A stretch of DNA of 64,000 bases. It comes from a beta proteobacterium MWH-UniP1. Lineage in GTDB: Bacteria > Pseudomonadota > Gammaproteobacteria > Burkholderiales > Burkholderiaceae_A. The translations under genes were made by a program, and so were the position numbers. Positions 44,938-54,491 of this stretch are shown one piece after another. The notes under the pieces are model-generated. The model was given only the letters and a program-made list of their open reading frames with translations, ran no database searches and was not told the origin of the DNA. Each line of letters begins with the position of its first letter. Position 1 is the first letter of the stretch. Location: contig CP143625.1 in the NCBI GenBank assembly GCA_036362785.1, positions 1,303,401-1,367,400 on the forward strand, written 5' to 3'.

Positions 44938-46167
44938 ATGAAACTCTCTTGCGTTCAAAAACGTATCGCAAAATCAGCGACTGCCATCGGCTTGTCCGCA
45001 CTAGCAGCCAGCGTTTTTGCCCAGGCCGCACCCGCACCCCAGCCCGCATGGAAGCAAGGCATGCCGTCCAGCATGTCCGACTCCAAGCTTGCACCACTGG
45101 CTGGAAAAATGACGATCACCGCCGCCGCCGACATCCCAGTGCAAAACATCAAACTGCCCCCTGGCTTTAAGGCCGAGGTCTGGGCGACCGGCATGCCTGG
45201 CGCACGGGCCATGGCTATGGGTGACAACGGAAAGATCTACATCGGTACCCGCGCCATTGGCCGTGTCTACGAAGTCACCGATAACGGCAATGAGCGCACC
45301 AGCCGCGTGGTGGTAGACAAACTCGTGCAGCCCGCTGGCGTGGCCTACAAAGATGGCTCGCTCTATGTGATGGCGATCAACAAAGTCTTGCGGTTTGACG
45401 GCATTGCGAAAAATCCAGCAGCGCAGCCCGTTGATCTGACCGACAAATTTAAACTACCACCCGAGCAGCACCACAACTGGAAGTACATTGCCTTTGGTCC
45501 AGATGGCAAGCTCTATGTGCCCTTTGGTGCGCCTTGCAATATTTGCGAACTACCAACCCCCGAGTACGCCCAGATTCGGCGCTACAACCCCGATGGTTCA
45601 GGCATGGAAGTGATTGCCACCGGTGTGCGTAACAGCGTTGGCTTTGACTGGCACCCAATAACCAAAGAGCTCTGGTTTAGTAATCATGGCCGTGACTGGT
45701 GGGGCGATGACAAACCAAACGACACATTGAATCGGATTCACAAAACCGGTTTGAATTTTGGCTTTCCGTACTGCCACGAAGGCAAGCTGGAAGACGATGC
45801 CGTTCGCAAGCCCAATGCTTGTAAGGGTGTCGAGCAGCCCGTTGCGCTAATGGGGCCGCACGCCGCAGTGATGGGCGTTCACTTCTACACCGGCAACATG
45901 TTCCCGGCCGAGTACAAGAACGTGGCCTTTGTGGCGCGCAAGGGCTCTTGGAACCGGTCGACCAAAATTGGCTTTGACATCGTGACGGTGAAGGCCGACA
46001 ACGATGGAAAAAACGCCAAGATTGCATCGTTTATGACGGGCTTCATGAACCCAGCAGACCAGTCTTTCTGGGGCCGCCCCGCCTACATGCTGCAAATGAA
46101 AGACGGCTCGCTGTTGGTCTCTGACGAACAGCTTGGCGCGATCTATCGGATCAGCTACGCAAAATAA
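44938..46167 (+). CDS. PQQ-dependent sugar dehydrogenase-like (sorbosone dehydrogenase family)
   Basis: This 409-residue protein has a signal peptide (ATAIGLSALAASVFAQA) and a six-bladed beta-propeller pattern: LPPGFKAEVWATGMPGAR, HHNWKYIAFGPDGKLYVPFG, GVRNSVGFDWHP and WFSNHGRDWWGDDKPND. Such proteins are periplasmic quinoprotein aldose or sorbosone dehydrogenases; substrate and cofactor are inferred from family. AGGAG lies 9 bases before the ATG. A dihaem cytochrome c gene follows 6 bases downstream and is a likely electron acceptor. Confidence 0.85.
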   Translation: MKLSCVQKRIAKSATAIGLSALAASVFAQAAPAPQPAWKQGMPSSMSDSKLAPLAGKMTITAAADIPVQNIKLPPGFKAEVWATGMPGARAMAMGDNGKIYIGTRAIGRVYEVTDNGNERTSRVVVDKLVQPAGVAYKDGSLYVMAINKVLRFDGIAKNPAAQPVDLTDKFKLPPEQHHNWKYIAFGPDGKLYVPFGAPCNICELPTPEYAQIRRYNPDGSGMEVIATGVRNSVGFDWHPITKELWFSNHGRDWWGDDKPNDTLNRIHKTGLNFGFPYCHEGKLEDDAVRKPNACKGVEQPVALMGPHAAVMGVHFYTGNMFPAEYKNVAFVARKGSWNRSTKIGFDIVTVKADNDGKNAKIASFMTGFMNPADQSFWGRPAYMLQMKDGSLLVSDEQLGAIYRISYAK

Positions 46168-46173
46168 ACTGAG

Positions 46174-46758
46174 TTGAAGTTCAGACTCCGTTCTCTCGTG
46201 GCACTCGGCCTTGTATGGGCCGGTGTCACAGTTTCCCAAGCACAAGACCTCGGCTCTCGGCTGGTGTCTTGTGCCGCCTGTCATGGCGCAGACGGCAACT
46301 CCAAAACATCTGCAAGCCCGTCACTGGCTGGTCAACCCCGGACTTTTCTAGAGAATCAAATGATCATGATTCGTGAGGGCATACGGGACATCCCACTCAT
46401 GAAAGGCCAGCTTGATGGCGTGTCAGACACCGATGTTATCGCTTTGGCCAAACACTTTTCAGGCCAGACCCTGATTCCGCTAGAGATCAAGCGCAACGAT
46501 GCGCTCTATCAACGCGGCGCAGAGCTCTCTAAAAAAATGTTGTGCGGCACCTGCCACTTGCCAGACTACCGTGGCCGCGACCAAATGCCACGCCTATCGG
46601 GCCAGCGTGAAGACTATCTGCTGCACTCCATGCGCCAGTTCCGTAACAATGAAGCGATTGGCCGAGACACCATCATGACGGCATCGCTCTACGGCATTCC
46701 CGACGAAGACTTGATCGCAATCGCACATTATTTGGCGCAAAACAAACCAGCCAACTAA
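46174..46758 (+). CDS. Dihaem cytochrome c (c4-like)
   Basis: This 194-residue protein has a signal peptide (VALGLVWAGVTVSQAQ) and two haem c sites, CAACHG near residue 31 and CGTCHL near residue 127. Two class I domains with Met ligands are plausible. It is exported to the periplasm. It starts at TTG 46174, directly after the quinoprotein gene, and so probably carries electrons from it to an oxidase. Confidence 0.88.
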   Translation: MKFRLRSLVALGLVWAGVTVSQAQDLGSRLVSCAACHGADGNSKTSASPSLAGQPRTFLENQMIMIREGIRDIPLMKGQLDGVSDTDVIALAKHFSGQTLIPLEIKRNDALYQRGAELSKKMLCGTCHLPDYRGRDQMPRLSGQREDYLLHSMRQFRNNEAIGRDTIMTASLYGIPDEDLIAIAHYLAQNKPAN

Positions 46759-46759
46759 C

Positions 46760-48001
46760 TCAGCGGCTTCGAAACGGATTGCTCCGGTGCAACCACCAAT
46801 CAAACACCGGAAACAACATGCAACCCGCACCAAGGGCTGCAAAGCCAATTGCCCAATCACTTGGCGCTGTTCCGCCACCTGCTAGATCAAGCGCACCACC
46901 AAAAATCGCTGGGCCCAACACCCCGCCACCACCGAACCCGATCAAGGAATACAGGCCCATCGCAGCGCCCTTTACCTTTGGGTCTGCAGAGGCCACCATT
47001 CCTGCTGTTAGCGTTGCCGAATCGGCCATTACCAAAACCGTGTAGCCCGTCAGTAATAAAAACACTACCCACCACGCACTACCGGCACACAAAGCCATGG
47101 CAATTCCTGCCAAACCGGTGCACACCATTACCACCACAATCCAGGCCCGCCGCCCAACTTTCAACGCCACTTCATTTCCCAATATGGATGAGGCAACGGA
47201 AAAAATACTCACCACGGCCGCCGCAGTTGCCGCAGAAAACGGCGTGAACGAGCCGGACGGCATCAGGGCCGCACTAAACGATAAAAAGGCAACGATCCAC
47301 GCGCGAGACCCAAAGAGCTCAGCGCAATGCACGCCGTATCCCACAGTAAAACCAAGACATCGCCGATCGGCCAGAATCAGTCGCCAGGTTGCCACTGGAA
47401 ACAATCGCTGCCAAGACCACTGAATTGGCGCGGGGTTACGTTCATGCGCCAACGGCCGTGTCCGCGACAACACAATTAAGCCGGCCACCAAAGGTCCCAG
47501 AGCACACAGGAAAAAAGTCCAGTGGGTGCCAATGTGCGGCAGCGCTAACCCGGTGACAAACAAAGACGATGCCGCACCAAAGCCAAAAAACGCTGTGTAA
47601 AACGCCACAAAACGCGACTGTTCCACACCACGGGTGCGGTCTGAGAGAATCTTTAATCCGGGCATATACGTGGCGGCAATACCAACACCCAACATCAGCT
47701 GAAAAAACAAGGCCGATAAAAAGCCCTCGGCACCAATCGCAAAACCCATCCCGCCCGAAGCCGCAATAAGACTACCCGCCATATAAATTCTGCGGGCATC
47801 CATCACATCCGTAAGACTCGACCAAGTCGACACCGTGGCCACATAGCCAATGAAAAACCCGCTGGCAATCCAGCCCGCCTGGCTGTTGGATAGGCCCCAA
47901 TCCGCCTGAAGCTGAGTCAAGGCCACCGCATAGGTCGAAAAGCCCATCAACGACAAGATATGGGCAACGAGCAAAGCAATGGCCACGCGTTTAACTTGCA
48001 T
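46760..48001 (-). CDS. Major facilitator superfamily transporter
   Basis: About 413 residues with twelve hydrophobic segments and the MFS loop-2 region SLTDVMDARRIYMAGSL. The C-terminal half has the glycine-rich GLYSLIGFGGGGVLGPAIFGG. The substrate is unknown. ATG 48001 is preferred to the in-frame TTG at 48007. It is convergent with the cytochrome gene and divergent from the CidA-like gene, with 14 bases between starts. Confidence 0.85.
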   Translation of the reverse strand: MQVKRVAIALLVAHILSLMGFSTYAVALTQLQADWGLSNSQAGWIASGFFIGYVATVSTWSSLTDVMDARRIYMAGSLIAASGGMGFAIGAEGFLSALFFQLMLGVGIAATYMPGLKILSDRTRGVEQSRFVAFYTAFFGFGAASSLFVTGLALPHIGTHWTFFLCALGPLVAGLIVLSRTRPLAHERNPAPIQWSWQRLFPVATWRLILADRRCLGFTVGYGVHCAELFGSRAWIVAFLSFSAALMPSGSFTPFSAATAAAVVSIFSVASSILGNEVALKVGRRAWIVVVMVCTGLAGIAMALCAGSAWWVVFLLLTGYTVLVMADSATLTAGMVASADPKVKGAAMGLYSLIGFGGGGVLGPAIFGGALDLAGGGTAPSDWAIGFAALGAGCMLFPVFDWWLHRSNPFRSR

Positions 48002-48015
48002 GCACAATAGACGCC

Positions 48016-48438
48016 ATGATTCGAGGCCTGGTGGTAATTCTTCTTTTCCAGGGGCTTGGCGAGATTATCTCCAAAGTCTTGGCTTTGCCTATTCCTGGTC
48101 CAGTGATCGGGCTGGTGTTGCTGCTGGCCACCCTGCTCATTCGGGGCAAGATTGACCCAGACCTGGATATGGTCGCCTCGGCCTTTGCACAACACCTGGG
48201 GCTACTCTTCATTCCTGCGGCCGTAGGCGTGGTGATGTTTGTACCCAAACTTGCCGACTATGGTCTTGCGATTGCAGCCATTTTGATCTTAAGTGTTGGC
48301 CTTGCCGTGGCCACCACCGCCTTGTGCCTGAAGTGGCTCAGTAAACCTGGTCCATCCGATATCTATGGTAGCCCCAATCAGCCAGACGGGGAAATTGCCT
48401 CAGAGCGATCAACACCTGCAGGCGGAGAACGCCCATGA
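48016..48438 (+). CDS. CidA/LrgA-family membrane protein
   Basis: A 140-residue protein with four hydrophobic segments and the CidA/LrgA core LPIPGPVIGLVLLLATLL, followed by GLLFIPAAVGVVMF. A polar tail rich in Pro, Ser and Glu follows. It is holin-like and in other bacteria affects murein hydrolase activity or pyruvate and small-metabolite transport. The next gene overlaps its stop (ATGA) and encodes the LrgB partner. Confidence 0.88.
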   Translation: MIRGLVVILLFQGLGEIISKVLALPIPGPVIGLVLLLATLLIRGKIDPDLDMVASAFAQHLGLLFIPAAVGVVMFVPKLADYGLAIAAILILSVGLAVATTALCLKWLSKPGPSDIYGSPNQPDGEIASERSTPAGGERP

Positions 48439-49157
48439 ACACGGCACTGCCGCTGATGGAATTGCGTGAAATCTGGGTTTACTTAACGGGCACGCCGCTA
48501 CTATCGCTAGTGCTGACATTGATTGCCTATCAAGTCGGCCTCATGATTTACGAGCGCTTTAACAAAAATCCGTTTGCCAACCCTGTGGCGATTGCCATCG
48601 CGATTGTCATCACCACCACTTCCCTAATGCAGATGCCTTACGCCACCTATTTCGAGGGGGCGCAGTTCATTCACTTTCTGCTCGGCACTGCCACGGTAGC
48701 GCTCGCCATACCCATCTTTAAGGGCTGGCACCTGCTTAAGGGCCGAGGAATTCTGCTGAGTCTCTCGCTGATCGCCGGAGGCGCCGTATCAATTTTTAGT
48801 GCGGTGGGTGCTGCCGCCCTGCTCGGCATTCCCAAAGAATTACTGATGCCCTTTTATGCAAAATCAGTCACCGCGCCCATTGCTATGGGTGTTGCGGAAA
48901 CTATTGGTGCTTCGCCAACATTGACTGCCGTTTATGCCGTGAGCACCGGCATTATTGGTGCCATTCTTGCCCGTTATGTGTTGGATTTTTTAAAAATCAC
49001 ACAATGGTGGCAGCGTGGCTTTGCTATTGGCGTGGCCGCCCACGGCATTGGGACATCCCGCGCGTTTTCCGTTAACGCCGAAGCCGGGGCCTTTGCCAGC
49101 ATTGGCATGGGCCTGCACGGCATTGTGGGCGCAATTATGATTCCCTGGATACTTTGA
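48435..49157 (+). CDS. CidB/LrgB-family membrane protein
   Basis: This 240-residue membrane protein has the LrgB pattern: ALAIPIFKGWHLLKGRG, KSVTAPIAMGVAETIGASPTLTA and GTSRAFSVNAEAGAFASIGMGLHG. It works with the CidA-like protein encoded just upstream. Its last 23 bases overlap the convergent RND pump gene. Confidence 0.9.
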   Translation: MNTALPLMELREIWVYLTGTPLLSLVLTLIAYQVGLMIYERFNKNPFANPVAIAIAIVITTTSLMQMPYATYFEGAQFIHFLLGTATVALAIPIFKGWHLLKGRGILLSLSLIAGGAVSIFSAVGAAALLGIPKELLMPFYAKSVTAPIAMGVAETIGASPTLTAVYAVSTGIIGAILARYVLDFLKITQWWQRGFAIGVAAHGIGTSRAFSVNAEAGAFASIGMGLHGIVGAIMIPWIL

Positions 49158-52100
49158 ACCAGGCGGCGTACATCGCCGGCAGTGACAAGAGTGTGAGCAC
49201 CGTTGCCACAATCAATCCGCCCATAATGGCCACGGCCATTGGCCCCCAGAACACGCTGTTGCTCAGTGGGATCATGGCCAAAACGGCCGCAGCGGCCGTC
49301 AATACAATTGGCCGAAATCGCCGCACGGCTGATTCAATCACTGCCTGGCGATCGGGCACACCGCGTTTGCGGTCCTGCTCAATCTGATCAATCAGAATGA
49401 CTGAGTTGCGCATGATCATGCCGGAGAGCGCAATCACCCCCAGCAAGGCCACAAAACCAAAGGGCCGATCTAACACCAACAACGATGCCGCAACACCAGC
49501 GATGCCAAGCGGCCCAGTAAGAAATACCAAAAAGGCCCGTGCAAAACTCTGCAGTTGAATCACCAACAGGGTGAAGATCACAAAGAGCATGACCGGCAGG
49601 CCGGCCGCAATCGATGCCTGGCCTTTGCTGCTTTCTTCCACCGAGCCCCCAATGTCCAGCCGATAGCCAGCCGGCAAACGCGCCACGAGGGGTTTTAATT
49701 GCTCAAGCAGCAGTGTGGTCATGGTGGCACCCTGCACACCATCGACCACATCTCCCTGCACGGTAATGGCGTACTCACGATTTTCACGCCAGACCACACC
49801 GGGCTCCCAGACCACGCGAATCTTCGCAATCTGATCCAGCGGCACGAGTCCGCCAAGCGTGGAAGGCAGCATGGTCTGTGACAACTCGGTGAGTTGGTCA
49901 CGCTCGGATTTGGTCAGCCGCATCACAATCGGCAAAGAACGATCCGCTTCTCGGAATTGACCAATCCCAACCCCGCTGTACTGGGCCGCTAAAGACTGCG
50001 CTACTGCCTGCGACGACACACCAAACTGTTGGGCACGGGCAGCATCCACATCAATACGCGCAATCGGAATGCTTTGATTCCAGTTGTCGTTTACACCGTG
50101 CATACGGGCGTCGGCCCGCATCACGGCTTTGGCCTCATCTGCAAACCGCCGCAGGACTGCGGGGTCGGTACCCACCAAACGAAACTGCACGGCATAGGCC
50201 ACAGGCGGGCCGTTGGGCAACAGACGCACCCGAATACGTGCCTCGGGAAAGGCATCTTCCAACTCGCGTGGCAGGCGGGCCACCAGGGCCTTGCGGTCTT
50301 GGGCTGTGTCCGACAACACAATGGCCTGCGACACGTTACTCTGCGGCAGGATCTGGTCAAGCGGCAGGAAAAATCGCGGTGCGCCAGTTCCGATCCAAAA
50401 GTTTACTGACCGAACGCCGGGTGTCTCTGAGATTTTTTTCTCAACTCGTTTGGCCAATTCCTCACTCGCCGCAACACTCGCGCCCTCGGGCAACCAGACA
50501 TCGACCATGATCTCTGGCCGCGAAGAGTCCGCAAAAAACTGCTGCTGGACCTTGGTCATGCCAAAGAGCCCCAGACCAAACATGACCAGGGTGAGTGCGA
50601 TTGCAGTCTTTCGGTAATCCACGCACCAGGCCACGGCGCGACGAAAAGTCTTGTAAAACGCCGAGTCAAAATGCTCACCCGTCTCGCCGCGCGAGGCATT
50701 CGGTGGGATCTTCAGCATCCGGTAGCCCAGATAAGGAACAAAGATCACCGAGACAAACCACGACACAATCAAAGCCGCCGCCGTCACTGCAAAAATTGCA
50801 AAGGTGTATTCACCCACTGCAGACTTGGCAATACCAATTGGCAAAAATCCCGCTGCGGTAATGAGCGTGCCAGTCAGCATGGGCATCGCAGTAAGCGAAT
50901 AGGCCGCCGTCACCGCCGTGACCCGGTCCGCACCCTCCTCCAGCTTTCTGACCATCATTTCCACCACAATGATTGCGTCGTCGACCAACAGCCCCAGTGC
51001 AATGATCAAAGAGCCCAGGGAAATCTTATGCAAACCAACCCCCCAAAGCTTCATGATTAAAAACGTCACTGCCAATACCAGCGGGATGCTGATGGCCACG
51101 ACTAGCCCGGGCCGCGGATCAATCCGCCAGGGCTGGCGATGCAGGCCCAAAGACAAAAGACTCACCGCCAAGACAATCGCAATGGCCTCCAGGAGCACCA
51201 CCAAAAACTCATTGACCGAGCCAGCCACCACGGCGGGCTGGTCTTGCACCTGACGCAAGACAATACCGGCGGGCAATTCCGTTTCAATTTGTTGCACGGC
51301 CTTATTCAGGCGTTTGCCCAGGGCCACGATATCGCCGCCACGACGCATAGAAACGCCGAGTGCGACCACCTCTTCACCTTGAAACCGCACCTTCATCTGG
51401 GGCGGGTCAATCGGCTGGCGACGAATCTCGGCAATATCGCCAAGGCGCAAGACCTGATTACCAATGCGAAGCGGCAGCTGCCTTACGGCCTCAATCGAGC
51501 GCAGGCCCTCTTCTAGGCGCAGGCCAAAATCAACACGATCACCGGAAAGGCTCCCCGCAGATTCAACTGCATTTTGAGCACTCAGCTGATTGGCGACCTG
51601 GGCCACCGTGAGCCGATACTGGGCAAGTCGCCGACGCGAGAGTTCCACATAAACCCGCTCCTCTTGCAGGCCGTAGATCTCGACCTTGCCCACATCGTCA
51701 ACCCGCAACAGAGACTGCCGAACCTGCAGGGCATAGTCGCGAAGATCCCGCGCCGAGTAGCCTGGCGCCTGCATGGCATAAATCACGCCATAGGTATCCC
51801 CGAAGTCATCGTTAAACACTGGCCCCTGCACACCAGGAGGCAGCAAGGCCTTCATATCGCCAATCTTTTTACGGACCGTGTACCAGACCTGACTCACCTC
51901 AGAAGCAGGAGAGCTGTCTTTGATCTGAAAAATAATCACGGATTCGCCAGGCTTGGAATAGCTGCGAATCTTGTCGGCATAGGGCACTTCCTGCAACGTG
52001 CGCTCTAGGCGATCGGTGACCTGCTCGGCCACTTGTATCGCGGTCGCACCTGGCCAGGCCGTGCGAATCACCATCACGCGCCAATTAAAGGGCGGGTCTT

Positions 52101-52221
52101 CGTCTTGTCCGAGTTGGAAAAACGCGCCCACACCCATCACCAAGAGCACCACCATCAGGTAGCGAATGAGCGCTGGGTGTTCAATGGCCCAGCGAGAGAG
52201 ATTAAATTGGCCGCGTTGCAT
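49135..52221 (-). CDS. RND efflux permease (AcrB/MexB-type superfamily)
   Basis: This 1028-residue inner-membrane pump has twelve expected membrane helices, two periplasmic loops and the proton-relay aspartates in GLLVDDAIIVVEMMV. The N-terminus (LSRWAIEHPALIRYLMVVLL) fits the hydrophobe/amphiphile efflux branch. It works with the adaptor gene upstream, whose stop is adjacent to its ATG. No outer-membrane channel gene is in the window. Confidence 0.93.
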   Translation of the reverse strand: MQRGQFNLSRWAIEHPALIRYLMVVLLVMGVGAFFQLGQDEDPPFNWRVMVIRTAWPGATAIQVAEQVTDRLERTLQEVPYADKIRSYSKPGESVIIFQIKDSSPASEVSQVWYTVRKKIGDMKALLPPGVQGPVFNDDFGDTYGVIYAMQAPGYSARDLRDYALQVRQSLLRVDDVGKVEIYGLQEERVYVELSRRRLAQYRLTVAQVANQLSAQNAVESAGSLSGDRVDFGLRLEEGLRSIEAVRQLPLRIGNQVLRLGDIAEIRRQPIDPPQMKVRFQGEEVVALGVSMRRGGDIVALGKRLNKAVQQIETELPAGIVLRQVQDQPAVVAGSVNEFLVVLLEAIAIVLAVSLLSLGLHRQPWRIDPRPGLVVAISIPLVLAVTFLIMKLWGVGLHKISLGSLIIALGLLVDDAIIVVEMMVRKLEEGADRVTAVTAAYSLTAMPMLTGTLITAAGFLPIGIAKSAVGEYTFAIFAVTAAALIVSWFVSVIFVPYLGYRMLKIPPNASRGETGEHFDSAFYKTFRRAVAWCVDYRKTAIALTLVMFGLGLFGMTKVQQQFFADSSRPEIMVDVWLPEGASVAASEELAKRVEKKISETPGVRSVNFWIGTGAPRFFLPLDQILPQSNVSQAIVLSDTAQDRKALVARLPRELEDAFPEARIRVRLLPNGPPVAYAVQFRLVGTDPAVLRRFADEAKAVMRADARMHGVNDNWNQSIPIARIDVDAARAQQFGVSSQAVAQSLAAQYSGVGIGQFREADRSLPIVMRLTKSERDQLTELSQTMLPSTLGGLVPLDQIAKIRVVWEPGVVWRENREYAITVQGDVVDGVQGATMTTLLLEQLKPLVARLPAGYRLDIGGSVEESSKGQASIAAGLPVMLFVIFTLLVIQLQSFARAFLVFLTGPLGIAGVAASLLVLDRPFGFVALLGVIALSGMIMRNSVILIDQIEQDRKRGVPDRQAVIESAVRRFRPIVLTAAAAVLAMIPLSNSVFWGPMAVAIMGGLIVATVLTLLSLPAMYAAWFKVSRES

Positions 52222-53103
52222 TTATCGGGGGCTGACACGCACGGTCTGGCCGTCGGAGAGCACCTGAGTCCCTGCGGCGACAATCTGGTCACCTTTACTC
52301 AGCCCACTAAGCACCTGAACACTTTGCTCAGTGGTGGGCCCCACCTTGATCTCCACACGCTCTAACACCGCCTTGTCGTCGGCCTGGGGCTTTAAACGAT
52401 ACACAGCGCCACCATCCATAACCGCAGACAGCGGGATCATCCATCCCGGCGACTGTCCAGACGCAGGCGAGACTCGCCGGCTGGCACCACTTACTTTTAA
52501 CTGAATCACAATCTGCCGGGGTGCCACCACATCACCGACCGATGCCTTTAGGCCCGTCACCACGCCGGAGCGAATCGCCCGCAGGGTTAAAAAGCCGAGC
52601 TGATCAGAAGTGGCCTCAAACTTTGCACGGGCAAGTTCAAGCTGTGCGCGGCGACGTTCGATTTCCGCCGCAGAAATAAAGCCTTTTTGGTGAAGCTCAC
52701 TGTAACGACGGAAGTCTGCCTCTGCTGCGTTTAACTCGGCCTGTGCTGCCTGCAGTTGGACTTTGGCCGATGACTCTGACAGCGCCAAATCGGTGGGGTC
52801 CAATCTGGCCAGGGCCTGCCCCTCGGATACCGTGTCGCCCACCTTGACCAAGATTGTCATGAGCCGGCCTTGTCCATCAAACCCAAGGGCGGCAGGATCT
52901 TTTTCCAAGGTCGAAGCTTGGCCGCTCGCACCAGGACTGACTGCCGATTCAACGGAATCCCCCACCGTAAACACTTTGACAAGACGCAGCGGTGCCGGCG
53001 CCTGCACCGGTTCGCCACAGGCCACCAGGCCCAGGCTCAGCAGGCCAAACAGAAACACCAAAAGAGAACGACTCGTCTTGCGAGTCATGCTGGCAGAACG
53101 CAC
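52222..53103 (-). CDS. RND periplasmic adaptor (membrane-fusion protein), lipoprotein
   Basis: This 293-residue adaptor has a lipoprotein signal (LVFLFGLLSLGLVAC), a barrel/lipoyl segment (GQGRLMTILVKVGDTVSEGQALARLD), a short coiled-coil hairpin and a C-terminal beta-barrel. It is somewhat short for the family. The start is GTG 53103, with AAAGGCGG upstream; the in-frame ATG at 53088 has none. Confidence 0.9.
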   Translation of the reverse strand: MRSASMTRKTSRSLLVFLFGLLSLGLVACGEPVQAPAPLRLVKVFTVGDSVESAVSPGASGQASTLEKDPAALGFDGQGRLMTILVKVGDTVSEGQALARLDPTDLALSESSAKVQLQAAQAELNAAEADFRRYSELHQKGFISAAEIERRRAQLELARAKFEATSDQLGFLTLRAIRSGVVTGLKASVGDVVAPRQIVIQLKVSGASRRVSPASGQSPGWMIPLSAVMDGGAVYRLKPQADDKAVLERVEIKVGPTTEQSVQVLSGLSKGDQIVAAGTQVLSDGQTVRVSPR

Positions 53104-53133
53104 GACAGACCGCCTTTGAGATGAAGGGATTGG

Positions 53134-53643
53134 CTAAGAGATTCGCTGATAGCGAACAAACCGATATTTTATCGCGGAAGATTCGCTGGTCAGATTCTCG
53201 CCAGCCTGGCGAGACCACTGGGCCGCATTAATCTCAGGAAAGAACGCATCCCCCGGGACTTCGAGATCAACCTCGGTAATGTCAAGCTCGGTGGCCATGG
53301 GCAATGTCAGGCTGTAGATTTCAGCGCCACCAATCACATAAATTGGATCGTCTGGCAGGGCCAACATGGCATCCACCGTGTGGACCACTCGCACCGAAGC
53401 AGCATGTTCCGTGGCAGGCGCCCAGGCGGGATCACGGGTCAAGACGACCGACTGTCGATTGGGCAGGGGTTTGCCCAATCGATCCACAATCGAGTCATAG
53501 GTTTTGCGGCCCATGGCCACCGTGTGCCCCGTGGTGAGCGCCTTAAAGCGCTTCAAGTCTTCAGGAAGATGCCAGGGCAGTTCATTGTTGATGCCAATGA
53601 CACGATTGTTCCCAACGGCCGCCAACAAAATGAGTCGGCCCAT
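53134..53643 (-). CDS. folA: Dihydrofolate reductase
   Basis: About 169 residues with [45 protein letters not shown] and the C-terminal YVIGGAEIY. It reduces dihydrofolate to tetrahydrofolate, regenerating the cofactor consumed by ThyA. Its ATG shares a base with the thyA stop (TGATG), so the two are coupled. Confidence 0.95.
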   Translation of the reverse strand: MGRLILLAAVGNNRVIGINNELPWHLPEDLKRFKALTTGHTVAMGRKTYDSIVDRLGKPLPNRQSVVLTRDPAWAPATEHAASVRVVHTVDAMLALPDDPIYVIGGAEIYSLTLPMATELDITEVDLEVPGDAFFPEINAAQWSRQAGENLTSESSAIKYRFVRYQRIS

Positions 53644-54449
53644 CAGATCGCCACCGGCGCCTTGATGTGGGGGTGACATTGGTACCCCACGATCTCAAAG
53701 TCTTCAAATTGATAATCAAAAATGGAATCAGGTTTGCGCTTGATCACCAGCTTGGGCAGCGGATAGGGGTTGCGCGACAGCTGCTCTTTGGCCTGCTCTA
53801 GATGGTTCGAATACAAATGGCAATCACCACCGGTCCAAATAAAGTCGCCCACACCCAGGTCTGCCTGCTGCGCCACCATGTGCGTTAACAAAGCGTAACT
53901 GGCGATGTTAAACGGCACGCCCAAAAAGATATCGGCGCTACGCTGATACAACTGACACGACAGCTTGCCATCGGCCACATAAAACTGAAACAAAGCATGA
54001 CAAGGCGCCAAGGCCATTTGCGGAATCTGGGCCACATTCCATGCAGAGACAATCAGCCGACGTGAATCTGGCGTGGCCTTGATGTCGTGCATCAGCTGTT
54101 TGATTTGATCGATCGTGGCGTTGGGATTGTCCTGCGTGGGGGCCGGCCAAGAACGCCACTGCTTGCCATAAACGGGGCCAAGGTCGCCATCTTCGCGGGC
54201 CCACTCGTCCCAGATCGTGACGCCATTTTCCTGCAGTGGTTTGACATTGGATGAACCGCTCAAAAACCAGAGCAGTTCGTAAATGATGCTTTTTGTGTGA
54301 AGTTTTTTGGTGGTGACCATGGGAAAGCCATCGGCCAGATTAAAACGCATCTGCCACCCAAAGACCGATTTCGTGCCCGTGCCGGTGCGATCCGTTTTCT
54401 CAGCGCCATGCAACAGCACGTGTCGCATCAAGTCTAAATAGGCCTTCAT
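53643..54449 (-). CDS. thyA: Thymidylate synthase
   Basis: This 268-residue enzyme has the catalytic cysteine in [12 protein letters not shown], the phosphate-binding Arg-Arg in [29 protein letters not shown] and the C-terminal KAPVAI. It converts dUMP to dTMP using methylenetetrahydrofolate. It lies 42 bases after selD and is coupled to folA. Confidence 0.97.
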   Translation of the reverse strand: MKAYLDLMRHVLLHGAEKTDRTGTGTKSVFGWQMRFNLADGFPMVTTKKLHTKSIIYELLWFLSGSSNVKPLQENGVTIWDEWAREDGDLGPVYGKQWRSWPAPTQDNPNATIDQIKQLMHDIKATPDSRRLIVSAWNVAQIPQMALAPCHALFQFYVADGKLSCQLYQRSADIFLGVPFNIASYALLTHMVAQQADLGVGDFIWTGGDCHLYSNHLEQAKEQLSRNPYPLPKLVIKRKPDSIFDYQFEDFEIVGYQCHPHIKAPVAI

Positions 54450-54491
54450 GAATTTCTTTCCTTCGTGCGATTGAAGATGTTTGTTAGCTGC